This document shows positions 26,267 through 35,632 of a stretch of 64,000 nt of DNA, piece after piece (the stretch's first letter is position 1; each line of letters starts with the position of its first letter). The stretch is from NCBI GenBank assembly GCA_963792855.1, contig CAWBXZ010000001.1, positions 62,001-126,000 of the forward strand. Direction: 5' to 3'. The translations under genes were made by a program, and so were the position numbers. This DNA comes from SG8-40 sp963792855. Lineage in GTDB: Bacteria; Pseudomonadota; Gammaproteobacteria; Burkholderiales; Eutrophovitaceae. A model generated the notes under the pieces. The model was not told where the DNA came from, searched no databases, and saw only the letters and a program-made list of their open reading frames with translations.

Positions 26267-27028
26267 ATGCACAAGCCCTGTTTCCTCGGCATCGACGGCT
26301 GCCCCGCTGGCTGGTTTTGCGTCGGGCTCGATGCCAGTGCGGGTTGGTTTGTCGAGACGATCGCGGCCGAGGCGATCGCCGGGTTCCTGTCGACGGCCGC
26401 TGTGGCATTCATCGATATTCCCATCGGGTTGCCGGATTCGGAGGCGGCGCAACGCGCTTGTGATCAGCGAGCACGCCGTGCGTTGGGGCGCCCGCGCGGC
26501 TCCAGCGTTTTTCCGGCGCCCGCGCGTGCGAGCCTTTGCGCCCGTGATTTCAACGAAGCGTTGATGATCAACCGCCGGGAGACCGGTCGCGGCATCAGCA
26601 AACAGTCGTGGATGATCGCACCAAAAATCAGGATCGTTGACGATGCGTTGCAGAACAACATCGCGTTGCGCCGGGTATTGCACGAGAGCCACCCGGAGTT
26701 GTGTTTTTGGGCACTCAACAGCGCAACGCCGATGCGGCATAACAAGAAAACTGCCGCCGGGCGCGAAGAACGAATAGCCTTGCTAAGACGTTTTTTCCCG
26801 GCGGCCGACGCCTTATATGCGGAGGCGGTGAAGCGCTATCGGCGAAGACAGGTGGCGGCGGATGACATTCTGGACGCGCTGGTTCTCGCGGTCAGCGCGA
26901 GCCTGGGAAAAAGCGCTTACCGGACGCTTCCCGAAAATCCTTCGCGGGATGCGACCGGCCTGATGATGCAAATCGCGTTCAGCGTGCCAGCGGCGCGGGA
27001 AATTCCGTCTAAGCGTCTGTATCGGTGA
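26267..27028 (+). CDS. DUF429 (predicted RNase H-fold) protein
   Basis: A 253-residue protein with the DUF429 opening FLGIDGCPAGWF and the conserved SKQSWMIAPKIRIVDD, ESHPELCFWALN and DDILDALVLAVSA motifs. The Asp residues of GIDG, FIDIPIG and the final DDILDA fit an RNase-H-like metal site, so it may be a nuclease, though no activity is known. It starts at ATG 26267; an in-frame TTG lies nine bases before. Neighbours (YaiI upstream, small HTH downstream) are co-directional but separated by about 100-180 bases. Confidence 0.75.
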   Translation: MHKPCFLGIDGCPAGWFCVGLDASAGWFVETIAAEAIAGFLSTAAVAFIDIPIGLPDSEAAQRACDQRARRALGRPRGSSVFPAPARASLCARDFNEALMINRRETGRGISKQSWMIAPKIRIVDDALQNNIALRRVLHESHPELCFWALNSATPMRHNKKTAAGREERIALLRRFFPAADALYAEAVKRYRRRQVAADDILDALVLAVSASLGKSAYRTLPENPSRDATGLMMQIAFSVPAAREIPSKRLYR

Positions 27029-27204
27029 GATTAATCGGCGGGTGCGGCCGTCTGCGCCGAGGTCGCTGCAGCGATTCGCCGGTGTGCAAAGCGCGCTTTC
27101 TAGCGGCTGGCATACGCCAATGTGCAGGCGCCGGACTTGATCCGTCTGCGCTGGACGTGCACACTTCGTGGCTCGCCAATGAACCAACCGCAGGAACGTG
27201 CCGG

Positions 27205-27477
27205 ATGAACACCGCTATTCTTCAATACCTTAGAGCCAACGGCGAGCAACTGGATGCCGAAATCGCCAAAGCCCTCGAAATGTCGCATGCTCAGGTGCAA
27301 CGCCAGCTTGCGGAGCTCTCGGCGGCTGGTGAGGTTATCTGCTGCCACGTCACCCGGTATTCCGGCGACAAGAAGATCGAGGGCATGAGCTACCGGCTGT
27401 CGGCCCATGTGCCGCCGCGCGCGCCTGGGCGCAAGCCGGGCGGCGCAAAGCAGAACGCCAACTCTGACGACACTTGA
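27205..27477 (+). CDS. Small winged-helix DNA-binding protein
   Basis: A 90-residue protein: MNTAILQYLRANGEQLDAEIAKALEMSHAQVQRQLAELSAAGEVICCHVTRY. The helix-turn-helix runs from about residues 15-45, followed by a short wing (TRYSGDKKIEGMSYRLS) and a basic, disordered tail. This is the MarR/ArsR-like minimal winged helix that senses nothing itself. AGGAA lies ten bases before ATG 27205. No operator is visible. It converges on the photolyase gene; a regulatory role there is possible but only by position. Confidence 0.7.
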   Translation: MNTAILQYLRANGEQLDAEIAKALEMSHAQVQRQLAELSAAGEVICCHVTRYSGDKKIEGMSYRLSAHVPPRAPGRKPGGAKQNANSDDT

Positions 27478-27598
27478 ACCGCAAACCTGTCTGGACGTCC
27501 GGCCAGCGATGAACCGTCCGGCCGGCAGGAAATCGAGTGCCGCAGGTTGAATTCACGGCCTTTGCCCGTGGACTGCGCGCTTTCCCGGTCCGCCGGCT

Positions 27599-29137
27599 CT
27601 ATTCGAATCTTTTCCGGATCTGCCCGGACTGTGTCCGGATCGCACGTTTCTCATCCGCACCCAGGCGCTCGAGATTCTTCCACTGCAAGGCAGTGCGAGG
27701 GTGTCTGGCGAAACGTGACTTGTGGCGCTCGAGAAAATCCCAGTACAGCGTCGTGAACGGGCAGGCGTTCTCGCCAACGGCCTGATCGGGATCAAAGCGG
27801 CAGTTTTCGCAGTAGTTGCTCATGCGCTTGATGTATTTGCCCGTGGCTACGTAGGGTTTCGATGCCAGCAAACCGCCATCGGCATATTGCGACATGCCGA
27901 TGGTATTGGGTGCTTCGACCCATTCGACGGCGTCGATGTATACGGCAAGGTACCACTCGTGAAGGCGCTGCGGATCGACACCCAGCAACAGTGCAAACAG
28001 TCCGGTCACCATAAGACGCTGAATATGGTGTGCGTAACCGTAATCCAGCGTTTGCCCGATCGCGTTGCGCAAACATGCCATGTCAGTTTCGCCGGTCCAG
28101 TAGAACTGGGGCAGAGGCTGTTTTGCGCCCAACGCGTTCCGTGTGAGGTAATCGGGCATTTCACGCCAGTAGATTCCCCGTACGTACTCGCGCCAGCCGA
28201 GGATTTGCCGCACGAAACCCTCGACAGAGTTGATCGGCGCCTGTTTACGCTCGAACGCCTCGATCGCGGCCTCGATGACTTCAAGCGGGCGCAGCAACTT
28301 CAGATTGAGTGCTGCCGCAAGTCCCGAGTGGTAGAGAAACGGTTGATCCGTCCACATTGCGTCCTGGTAAGGCCCAAATGACGCCAGCCGAAACGCGACG
28401 AAATCCTGCAACGCGAGCCTGGCGTCGGCGCGGGTAACAGGCCAATCGAAGTTCGTGAGCGAACCCGGGTGTTTGGGAAACGCGTCGCCAACCTCGGCAA
28501 TGACGTCCCTGGTCGTCGCATCGGGCTGGAAAGACGGCCAGGGCGGCAGCGACCCGGGTCCGTTCTTTCCGAAACGCTGGCGATTGTCCTTGTCGAAGTT
28601 CCAGTCACCGCCGGAAGGCCTGTTTTTCTCCATGAGGATGCCGGTGTGCTTGCGCATCTCGCGATAAAAATTTTCCAGTCGCAATTGCTTGCGCGAGCCG
28701 GCCCATTCCATGAATGTGTCCGGACTACACAGAAAGTGATTGTCGGAACGAAGGTCGAGAGAGGCCGGAGACGCGTTGACAACGCCTGTTAATGACGAGT
28801 GCACGCGAAAGTCGCCGGGCTGCACCAACACAACTTGCCGGGGGCGGAGTCGTTCGATATCTGCCGCCAGTGCCCGGCTCAGAGAGTCATGCGCGTGGCG
28901 AGACAGAGCGTGATAGGTCAGCGGCAGGCCTTCTGCTTCGAGCGCCTGCCTGAAATGGCGCATGGCCGACAGAAACAGCGTGATCCGCGCCCGGTGTGAC
29001 CAGACATGTTCGGACTCTTCACGTGCCTCGGCCATCCACACCCGGTCAGCTGTTGCGTCGAAACCGGCGAACGCCGCGCTGCCGCGGTCAAGCTGATCGC
29101 CGAGAACTACGACAAGGTTGCGAACGGAGCCGGTCAT
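27599..29137 (-). CDS. Iron-sulfur bacterial cryptochrome / (6-4) photolyase (PhrB-like)
   Basis: A 512-residue protein with the DUF523-free FeS-BCP architecture: N-terminal antenna domain (LVVVLGDQLD), catalytic FAD domain with HHIQRLMVTGLFALL and WYLAVYIDAVEWVEAPNT, and the four cysteines C355, C443, C446 and C459. The spacing (88, 3, 13) is the same as in Agrobacterium PhrB, whose C350/C438/C441/C454 hold a 4Fe-4S cluster. PhrB repairs (6-4) photoproducts with light. All cluster cysteines are present, so it should be active. It is monocistronic and divergent from ylqF/rbgA. Confidence 0.9.
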   Translation of the reverse strand: MTGSVRNLVVVLGDQLDRGSAAFAGFDATADRVWMAEAREESEHVWSHRARITLFLSAMRHFRQALEAEGLPLTYHALSRHAHDSLSRALAADIERLRPRQVVLVQPGDFRVHSSLTGVVNASPASLDLRSDNHFLCSPDTFMEWAGSRKQLRLENFYREMRKHTGILMEKNRPSGGDWNFDKDNRQRFGKNGPGSLPPWPSFQPDATTRDVIAEVGDAFPKHPGSLTNFDWPVTRADARLALQDFVAFRLASFGPYQDAMWTDQPFLYHSGLAAALNLKLLRPLEVIEAAIEAFERKQAPINSVEGFVRQILGWREYVRGIYWREMPDYLTRNALGAKQPLPQFYWTGETDMACLRNAIGQTLDYGYAHHIQRLMVTGLFALLLGVDPQRLHEWYLAVYIDAVEWVEAPNTIGMSQYADGGLLASKPYVATGKYIKRMSNYCENCRFDPDQAVGENACPFTTLYWDFLERHKSRFARHPRTALQWKNLERLGADEKRAIRTQSGQIRKRFE

Positions 29138-29397
29138 GCCAGTAACGAGGTAATGGAAGAAGCGTCAACGCTTGGTCCGATGTTACGGGATTGTCTTTCA
29201 GCCATAAACGTCCGATTCCGGATGCACGGTTGCCTTTTCCCGTCGCGAGGCGCGGATGAAGCGGGTATCGCTCCGGAAGGGGTTTGCCGGGGAGTCCACC
29301 GCGCAGCGGACCGGCCGCAACCGGTGGCGGCTGCGACATTTGGGGCAAACGGTCATGCGCGTGGATAATGGCGTTCCCGATCAACCAAAAGGTGACA

Positions 29398-30306
29398 ATG
29401 GCTATTCAGTGGTTTCCCGGTCATATGGACCAGGCGCGAAAAAACGCCGCCCGCGCGATGAAAACGGTCGACGTGGTGATCGAAGTGGTCGATGCCCGTT
29501 TGCCGGAAGCGAGCAGCAATCCCTTGATTCGCGACTTGCGTGAGCAGCGCCAGCGCCCTTGCCTGAAGGTTCTGAACAAGGCGGATCTGGCCGATCCCGG
29601 CGTGACGCAACAATGGCTTGAGTTTTATAACCGGCAAGAGGGCGTGACGGCGGTCGCGTTATCGTGCAAGAAGCCGGCGGACGTGGCGCGCATTCCGAAG
29701 CTGTGCCAGAAGATTGCGCCGCACCGCAATGACAACTTCAAGCCGCTTCGCATGATGATCATGGGCATCCCCAATGTCGGCAAGTCGACGTTGATGAACG
29801 CGTTGCTCAAGCGACGCGTCGCCGCCGTCGGTGATGAGCCGGCCATTACCAAGACCGAGCAGCGCCTCGAACTCGGTCCGCGGATGTCGATTACCGACAC
29901 GCCAGGGCTGATGTGGCCAAAGATTCGCTACCCGAGCGATGGCATGATGCTGGCGGCGAGCCATGCCATCGGCGTCAACGCCCTCGTTCCGGAAGAGGTG
30001 GCGATGTTTCTCGCGGACATCCTGCTCCAGCGCTATCCGGCCTCGCTGGAGGCGCGCTACCGGTTTGAGGTGGCCGGGCTGGACGCGCCCGGGGTGATCG
30101 AAGCGATTGCCGAACGCCGTGGTGCCCAGGTCAGGGGCGGCGGGCTGAATATTGAAAAAGCGTCGATTATTCTGTTGACGGATTACCGCAGCGGCAAGCT
30201 TGGCCGCATCAGTCTGGAGACGCCGGCGACACGCGGCGAGATGATGGCGACCGGGACATTACACACGGATGAACCGGAAACCGCCCCGTTTGACGAAGCC
30301 GATTGA
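29398..30306 (+). CDS. rbgA: Ribosome biogenesis GTPase RbgA/YlqF
   Basis: A 302-residue GTPase with circularly permuted G motifs: NKAD (G4) first, then GIPNVGKST (G1) and DTPG (G3), followed by the C-terminal ANTAR-like helical domain. The start MAIQWFPGHM is the hallmark of the family; AAGGTG lies just upstream of ATG 29398. RbgA helps assemble the large ribosomal subunit. It is divergent from the photolyase and convergent with the broken LuxR gene. Confidence 0.9.
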   Translation: MAIQWFPGHMDQARKNAARAMKTVDVVIEVVDARLPEASSNPLIRDLREQRQRPCLKVLNKADLADPGVTQQWLEFYNRQEGVTAVALSCKKPADVARIPKLCQKIAPHRNDNFKPLRMMIMGIPNVGKSTLMNALLKRRVAAVGDEPAITKTEQRLELGPRMSITDTPGLMWPKIRYPSDGMMLAASHAIGVNALVPEEVAMFLADILLQRYPASLEARYRFEVAGLDAPGVIEAIAERRGAQVRGGGLNIEKASIILLTDYRSGKLGRISLETPATRGEMMATGTLHTDEPETAPFDEAD

Positions 30307-30329
30307 CATCACGCGGTGCCGGTTTGCGC

Positions 30330-31452
30330 TTAGCGAGGCAGCGCCGATACCAGTGCAATCAGTTCGCTTTGGCGGCTGGTGCCGGTCTTGGCGAAGGCAG
30401 AGGCCAGTTGTGTCTTCGCGGTGTTAAGCGAGATCTGCATTTCCGTTGCCACTGTTGCGAGCGATCCGCCATGGCACAGTGCCGATACCAGCCTCGCTTC
30501 CGCAGTGCTAATGCCAAGTGCCTGCCTCAGGCGTTCCGGCTCCGGATGGGGGTTGAATTCGTCAATGCGCACCAGTACACAGGATTTGCCTGGCCACGAC
30601 CGCCCCGGTGTGCCGGCCAGCGGTGCAACTGTCACGAATGCGCTGGCGCCATTCTCACCGCGAGCGATAAAACTGCGCCGTGCTTTGGCGCTTCTCCCGG
30701 CGGTCGCCAGTGCAATCTGGCTGCATTCCCCAATCGCCTGTATCACCTCGGCGTGGAGTGTGGGGTGCCACGAAGCGCAGCTTGCCGCGCGATTCTCTGA
30801 CGATGCTCCCTTCGCGCAGCTTTCCTGCGAACGCGGTATTCAATGTTGTATCTGCCCGCGACCGTCGACACAACACAGCGGTTCTTCGAGATGATTGAGT
30901 ACCCTTTTTGAAAGGTTTGCATCTTCGGCCAGCGACGCAATGTGGTTGGCAGTTCTGATGGCCCGGTCAACGTGCGGAACCAACCGGTCGAGCGCGTCTC
31001 GCACCACTTTGCCGGCTTTTGGCTGCTGGTTGCTTCTTGTCAGACTGAATATGGCGATACGCGAACCCTCTGACCGTAATAATCGAAAACAGGGATTCAC
31101 CGGCGCCGCGCGGGTGCTGATACTCGACGTAGAAAGGATGGCTGTCGCGAAACGCCGGGTCGAACGTGTCGTGGTCCGAAAACCATTGCGCAGAGGGCAG
31201 CGTCCTGAGTTGCAGGCGCGGATCAATCGCCACGTAGCGCGCGAGGTAGAGCGCCGAGTCTGCGGCACTGACGTTCAGCAGATGCTTTCGATAAACGACG
31301 CTTTTGGAATGGTCGGTGTCGTAGAGCGATGCATGCGTAGCACCTGTGAGCAGCGCCAGTTCCTTGATCGGTTTGGGCCAGGACGCGTCATCCAATGCCG
31401 CTTCGTGAAGCGCCTGGATAGTCCGGTCAATCTGGTCAATCAACAGCCTCAC
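30330..31452 (-). pseudogene. LuxR-type helix-turn-helix regulator, broken by three frameshifts
   Basis: The C-terminal about 70 residues form a clear LuxR helix-turn-helix (LGISTAEARLVSALCHGG...ISLNTAKTQLASAFAKTGTSRQSELI). Upstream pieces lie in three frames: the N-terminal piece from GTG 31452 (LLIDQIDRTIQALHEAALDD; AAGGAGGT eight bases upstream) shifts near 31076-31084 into SRIAIFSLTR..., which shifts back near 30841-30846 at CVDGRGQIQH/LNTAFAG, which shifts again near 30757-30766 into the HTH frame. The net is one extra base, about 373 residues if repaired. The first and third breaks act as an added base and the second as a lost T from TTT. The sensor region looks PAS-like. Three breaks suggest a true pseudogene, or unusually error-prone sequence here. 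Confidence 0.7.
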
Positions 31453-31642
31453 ACCCGTTACCTCCTTGGCTGGAGCCTCTGGACGTTGCGATCCGGCGGG
31501 CTGGCGCTGCGCCTTTGCCTCACCCGTTCGGGTGAAGTAACTGCGCAAATACGTATGTAACGTAACGTACGGTAACAGTCAATTGTCATGATGGCCGGCT
31601 GGAGCCAATGATCAATTTCCTAACAATAAGGACACAAACACA

Positions 31643-32107
31643 ATGAAACCGTTTATCCGTTCGTTCCTGGGTGTGTTGATATGTATGGCTGGTCTGTCTT
31701 CGACCGGTTATGCGAAAGACGTGGTCGAGGCCGAGTTCCGCGCGTGCCCGACCGGTACCGCAATTGGCGACGTTCCGTCTTGCGGCAAGATCTGGAAGTT
31801 GGCTTCCGGAAAAGGATCCGTCGATGCGGACGGTACCCTGAAAATATCCCTCAAGGGACTTGTGCTCAACGACGAATCAGTCGGCGAGTTCAACGGCACG
31901 CCGGACGGCGTCGGTCACGTCGTCGGCGCAGTATTGTGCAGCGGAATGGTGGCGGCGCAAACCGAGTGGGTGGTGCTGGCCAAGAACGGTGATGTCAAGA
32001 TCAAGGCGAAGCTGAATATGCCGGCAAGCTGCATCGCGCCGACTCTGGTCGTGCGCGAGGTATGGGAAGGCAAGGTTGGTGGCTGGTTGGCAGCCGCCGG
32101 TTACTGA
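31643..32107 (+). CDS. Hypothetical exported protein, 154 residues
   Basis: A signal peptide (IRSFLGVLICMAGLSSTGYA) precedes a soluble domain with cysteines in FRACPTG, PSCGKIW, VLCSGM and PASCIAP, probably two disulfides, and a beta-rich middle (ISLKGLVLNDESVGEFNG). AAGGA lies about 12 bases before ATG 31643. I do not recognise a family. It lies downstream of the divergent LuxR remnant, so it may once have been its target. A terminator-like hairpin follows at 32171-32200. Confidence 0.65.
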   Translation: MKPFIRSFLGVLICMAGLSSTGYAKDVVEAEFRACPTGTAIGDVPSCGKIWKLASGKGSVDADGTLKISLKGLVLNDESVGEFNGTPDGVGHVVGAVLCSGMVAAQTEWVVLAKNGDVKIKAKLNMPASCIAPTLVVREVWEGKVGGWLAAAGY

Positions 32108-32615
32108 AGCAGGCACACCCCAGGGCAAGAGCGATTTTTGCCCGGCCATGTGGGTTTTCAGCGAACAATCGGGTCTGCCCCAAGTGTTACGGGCAGACCC
32201 GTTGCAGCGTTTTTTCAACCTGGACGCACCCGATTCGACCTGCCCCGCGAACACGGTCACTGTCTGGAAGCCCGTTTGGCAAAAAGGGTAGCGGGGTCTG
32301 CTGTTGCGAATGCGGCGCCGCGATCCGGAGGGGTCGGATTGCGGGGCTCAAACCATAGGATGTGAGCTGTGTTCGGCAGCGCCATTGCGGTATCACCGGG
32401 CTTGGCCGGTCAAGGGTTACCACGGCCGGATACGGTCAGGCGGAAAACACACTGTTTTTAGATGACATCGGGCGCCGCGGCATCGAGGCGCATGCACAAA
32501 GGGTGTGGATCGGCGCATCCGACGCTATGGTCCCGGGGACGTATCGGGTAGCGGTTTTGCCGTTGCCGCATATCGAATATCATCAAGCGTTCAAACCCGA
32601 CAAACAGGAGATGAC
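32108..32615. other. Intergenic region with a terminator-like hairpin
   Basis: About 510 bases without a convincing gene. It holds an inverted repeat GGGTCTGCCC (32171-32180) / GGGCAGACCC (32191-32200) with a 10-base loop and a T-run about nine bases later, a plausible transcription end for the exported protein. A GAGATG ribosome-binding context appears before the DUF1330 start at 32616. Confidence 0.5.
32171..32200 (+). terminator. Terminator-like hairpin after the exported protein gene
   Basis: Perfect 10-bp stem GGGTCTGCCC (32171-32180) with GGGCAGACCC (32191-32200), 10-base loop, and a six-T run near 32210-32215. The T-run is displaced by about nine bases, so efficiency is uncertain. Confidence 0.5.
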
Positions 32616-32910
32616 ATGGCCAAGGCTTACTGGATTGCTTTCTATCACTCGATCAGCGACGCGGATGCAATGGCGGCATACGCGAAACTGGCGGCACCGC
32701 GCGATCCAGGCCGGCGGCGGGCGCTTTCTGGTGCGCGGCATGCCGGCGAAAACCTACGAGGCGGGATTGAACCAGCGCACTGTGGTGATCGAGTTCGACA
32801 GCGTCGAGCAGGCCATCGCCGCGCACGACAGCCCCGGTTACCAGGAAGCGCTGAAAGCCATGGGCAATGCCGCCAAACGTGACATGCGCATTGTCGAGGC
32901 GGTGAACTGA
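32616..32910 (+). CDS. DUF1330 (dimeric alpha-beta barrel) protein, frameshifted
   Basis: The N-terminal piece MAKAYWIAFYHSISDADAMAAYAKLAAP and the C-terminal piece AIQAGGGRFLVRGMPAKTYE...AMGNAAKRDMRIVEAVN lie in adjacent frames and together form a typical DUF1330 protein of 97 residues. An extra C near 32699-32703 breaks the frame; without it the junction reads LAAPAIQAGGGRF, exactly the family pattern. DUF1330 proteins are small dimeric barrels of unknown activity. ATG 32616 has GGAG six bases upstream. It converges on the MFS transporter gene. Confidence 0.75.
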
Positions 32911-32950
32911 CCGAGGAGAGTGGTGGCGGGGCTGGCAATGCCCCGGGCGT

Positions 32951-34120
32951 TCAACGTTTCAGTTGCTTCGCGAACCAGACGGCAAGCAGCAGCAAAGCCA
33001 GTCCGGTGACGACAAAGGCCGGAGTGTATCCAACCGCAGCAATGGCCCGGCCGAACAGTGCGACGCCTATCGCCTGGCCGCAGAACAGGCTCAGCGCGAA
33101 CGCCGATATGGCTGTGCCGCGTGCCTGCGGATACATCTCGGTGGCTTTCGTCTGCAAGGTGTTGTGAAGCATGTAGAAGCCGAAACCGCCAACCATGCAC
33201 AGCGGCCCGACGAGCGGCCACCCGGGCGAGAACGGCAGACACAGGTAGAACACGAGGAGAATGAGGGCGCCGCCCACCGCAAACGCGGATTCTCCCAATC
33301 GCCTTAGCAACCAGCGAACCATTACGCTGTAGATTACGCCGCCAAGGCCGAAACCCGCCAGCATGGCGCCAATAGCAAGATAGGACAGTTCAAACCTTTC
33401 CTTGAGCCAGGCGCCGGTATAAGCGAAGGTGCCGTAGAACAGCGTCCCTTCGATAAATACGGTGAGCAGCACGGTACGCACCCAGGGCACCCGGAGGATT
33501 TCGACGTAAGTGCGCAAAATGTTCTGATGACGTGGTGTCGCCCGCGATACCTCCTTTGCGTCTGACTCGCGCTTGCGTTCCAGGCGATCGAGTCTGAACA
33601 GCGCAACGCTTACCGCCAGGAATGCCACGGTCAGTACGTAAAAGACTTCGCGCCAACTTAGCCACTCGGCCATCGCGCCGCCGAGAGCGGGTCCGAGGAT
33701 CTGTCCCGTGAGAATAAAACCGATGAAACGTCCCAGCACTGCCTGACGGTCTTCATAGGCGGTGTGGTCGCCGATCCAGGCGATCGACACCGGGATGATG
33801 CCCGCGGCGCCGATGCCGGTGATGAAGCGCAGCAAGGTCAGCTCCGGTAGCGCAGGGGCGAGAGCCGAACCGAGAGATCCGAGGCACGCAATGGACATGG
33901 CGATGGCGACCGTGCGCAAACGTCCGATGCGATCACCCAAAGGCCCGTGGACGATCTGGAACAGGCCATAAGCCAGAGTGAACGCGGTGACGACGATGGA
34001 CGCCACGGTCGGTGCCACGGCGAAGTCCTCGGCAATGGTCGGCAGCAAGGCGTCGAACAAACGCAGGTTGGCCCCGGAGATGAATGCCGCGGCCGCGAGA
34101 GCGAAGAAGGCGGGTTTCAT
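32951..34120 (-). CDS. Major facilitator superfamily transporter, probable drug efflux
   Basis: About 389 residues with 12 predicted membrane segments. The motif-A loop GPLGDRIGRLRT after TM2 and the second copy-like loops are standard for MFS drug:proton antiporters (DHA1, 12-TM). LRFITGIGAAGIIPVSIAWIGD is the usual TM4-5 block. I prefer ATG 34120 (MKPAFFALAAAAF) over an upstream start that would add a hydrophilic extension. Export of a small toxic compound is inferred from family. It is divergent from the DUF1499 gene. Confidence 0.8.
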   Translation of the reverse strand: MKPAFFALAAAAFISGANLRLFDALLPTIAEDFAVAPTVASIVVTAFTLAYGLFQIVHGPLGDRIGRLRTVAIAMSIACLGSLGSALAPALPELTLLRFITGIGAAGIIPVSIAWIGDHTAYEDRQAVLGRFIGFILTGQILGPALGGAMAEWLSWREVFYVLTVAFLAVSVALFRLDRLERKRESDAKEVSRATPRHQNILRTYVEILRVPWVRTVLLTVFIEGTLFYGTFAYTGAWLKERFELSYLAIGAMLAGFGLGGVIYSVMVRWLLRRLGESAFAVGGALILLVFYLCLPFSPGWPLVGPLCMVGGFGFYMLHNTLQTKATEMYPQARGTAISAFALSLFCGQAIGVALFGRAIAAVGYTPAFVVTGLALLLLAVWFAKQLKR

Positions 34121-34390
34121 GTTGCGGCCGCCTTGCGATGGATGACTGGCATGATGCATGTTACGACGGTTCTGCCTGCTTCTGCCGGGAGGACGATTGG
34201 CGGTGAATGCCCCGGGATGGGGCAGCAACACCGCTGCGGCATTGCAGGTTGCTGCTTCGGCATTAGAATGGACCGTGTTTGCAGGTATCGCTGGCGGGAT
34301 GCTGGCTTTCGCGGTCCGGTGCTGATTGAAGTGCCGCCGGCATGCCCGCCTGAAGTCCTGCAATGCAATGTCCGTTCACTGGAGAAAAAC

Positions 34391-35152
34391 ATGAACACAC
34401 AGACTGCTTCTGCCGAGAAACCCCTGGCGCGCCGCATTGTGCTCATCGGGCTCGTCGTCGCGGTGCTGGCAGTGCTCGCCGCCGTGCTTTCCGGGATCGG
34501 TTACCGGCTGGACCTGTGGCATTTCCGAACCGGCATACAAATGATCAAGTGGTCGTTCTATGCCGCGGCCGCGGCCGTCGTGCTGTCGTTGATCGGGCTG
34601 GCCTTGTCGCGCAAGTCGCGCCCCGTCGTTGTGATGAGCGTGCTCGGCATGGTCATTGGCGGCATCATGATTTATATCCCGTTCAGCTGGAAACAGGCGC
34701 TGGATGCCTATCCGTATATCCATGACATCACGACCGACATGGATAATCCGCCGCAGTTCATGGCAGTGGCCACCTTGCGCGGACCGGGAGATCACCCGGT
34801 TACCTACGACGGGCCGGAAGTGGCGGCCCAGCAAAAGCAGGCCTATCCGGACTTGCAGCCGCTGGTTTTCGATGCTGGCACGGATGAGACATTTGCCGCA
34901 GCGAAAAAAGTACTCGACAGCATGGGGATGGAGATCGTTGCCGCCAACGCGGGCGATCTCCACATAGAAGCCACCTACACGACCTTGTTGTACGGATACA
35001 AGGATGACATGGTGGTGAGAATTACCGAAACCGACGACGGCACGCGCGTTGACGTACGTTCCAAGTCGCGGGTCGGGCGCAGTGACCTGGGCCAGAATGC
35101 CAAACGCGTCAGGTCCTTCTTGAGCCGGCTCAAGGACGAATTGCCAGGTTAA
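34391..35152 (+). CDS. DUF1499 membrane protein
   Basis: A 253-residue protein: three N-terminal membrane segments (IVLIGLVVAVLAVLAAVLSG, WSFYAAAAAVVLSLIGLAL and VVMSVLGMVIGGIMIYIPFSW), then a soluble DUF1499 domain with FAAAKKVLDSMGMEIVAA, HIEATYTTLLYGYKDDMVVRI and VDVRSKSRVGRSDLGQNAKRV, which are the family signatures. GGAG lies directly before ATG 34391. DUF1499 proteins are found in bacteria and plastids; function unknown. Confidence 0.8.
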   Translation: MNTQTASAEKPLARRIVLIGLVVAVLAVLAAVLSGIGYRLDLWHFRTGIQMIKWSFYAAAAAVVLSLIGLALSRKSRPVVVMSVLGMVIGGIMIYIPFSWKQALDAYPYIHDITTDMDNPPQFMAVATLRGPGDHPVTYDGPEVAAQQKQAYPDLQPLVFDAGTDETFAAAKKVLDSMGMEIVAANAGDLHIEATYTTLLYGYKDDMVVRITETDDGTRVDVRSKSRVGRSDLGQNAKRVRSFLSRLKDELPG

Positions 35153-35194
35153 GCAGTGCCAGGGTCGTTACCCGTACCCGGCCCGGACAAATCG

Positions 35195-35608
35195 CTACAG
35201 CGGATCGATGACGAGCGGCTCGCGGTTGGCCAGCGCGAGCCATCCGCGGCCGATGCGATAAATGACCCACACGCCGACGCCGACGATGAGTGCCCACGCG
35301 AATGGAATTCCGACAATGGTAAGGAAGACCATCAGCGCCACCAGTGCCCATAAGGCAGCAAACCAGAAAGTGCGGATCTGCCAGCGAAAGTGGGATTCCA
35401 GAAACGTGCCGCGAGCGTCCGACTGCATGGCGTAATTGATGATCACCGCCACAATCGACGGGATGCCGAAGATGAATGCGCCGACGATGGTGGCAATGCT
35501 GCTGGCCCCGATCAGTACGCTCAGCGCGTGCAGTCCGTATACGACATGAGTGGTCGTGACCAGTGAGTCGGGAGGTCTGGCCGTCGCCGGCGCCGTATTA
35601 TCGTTCAT
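35195..35608 (-). CDS. Small inner-membrane protein (COG3671-type)
   Basis: A 137-residue protein with about three membrane segments and a highly conserved TFLESHFRWQIRTFW motif plus a GHxxx-like start THVVYGLHALSVLIG. The pattern matches the uncharacterised COG3671/DUF4870-like membrane proteins. GGAGAAAAACGA precedes ATG 35608. It is followed by the GMC oxidoreductase gene on the opposite side of its promoter; both are on the minus strand but separated by 24 bases in the other order (oxidoreductase upstream). Confidence 0.7.
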   Translation of the reverse strand: MNDNTAPATARPPDSLVTTTHVVYGLHALSVLIGASSIATIVGAFIFGIPSIVAVIINYAMQSDARGTFLESHFRWQIRTFWFAALWALVALMVFLTIVGIPFAWALIVGVGVWVIYRIGRGWLALANREPLVIDPL

Positions 35609-35632
35609 TCGTTTTTCTCCTTGCGCTGCGGG

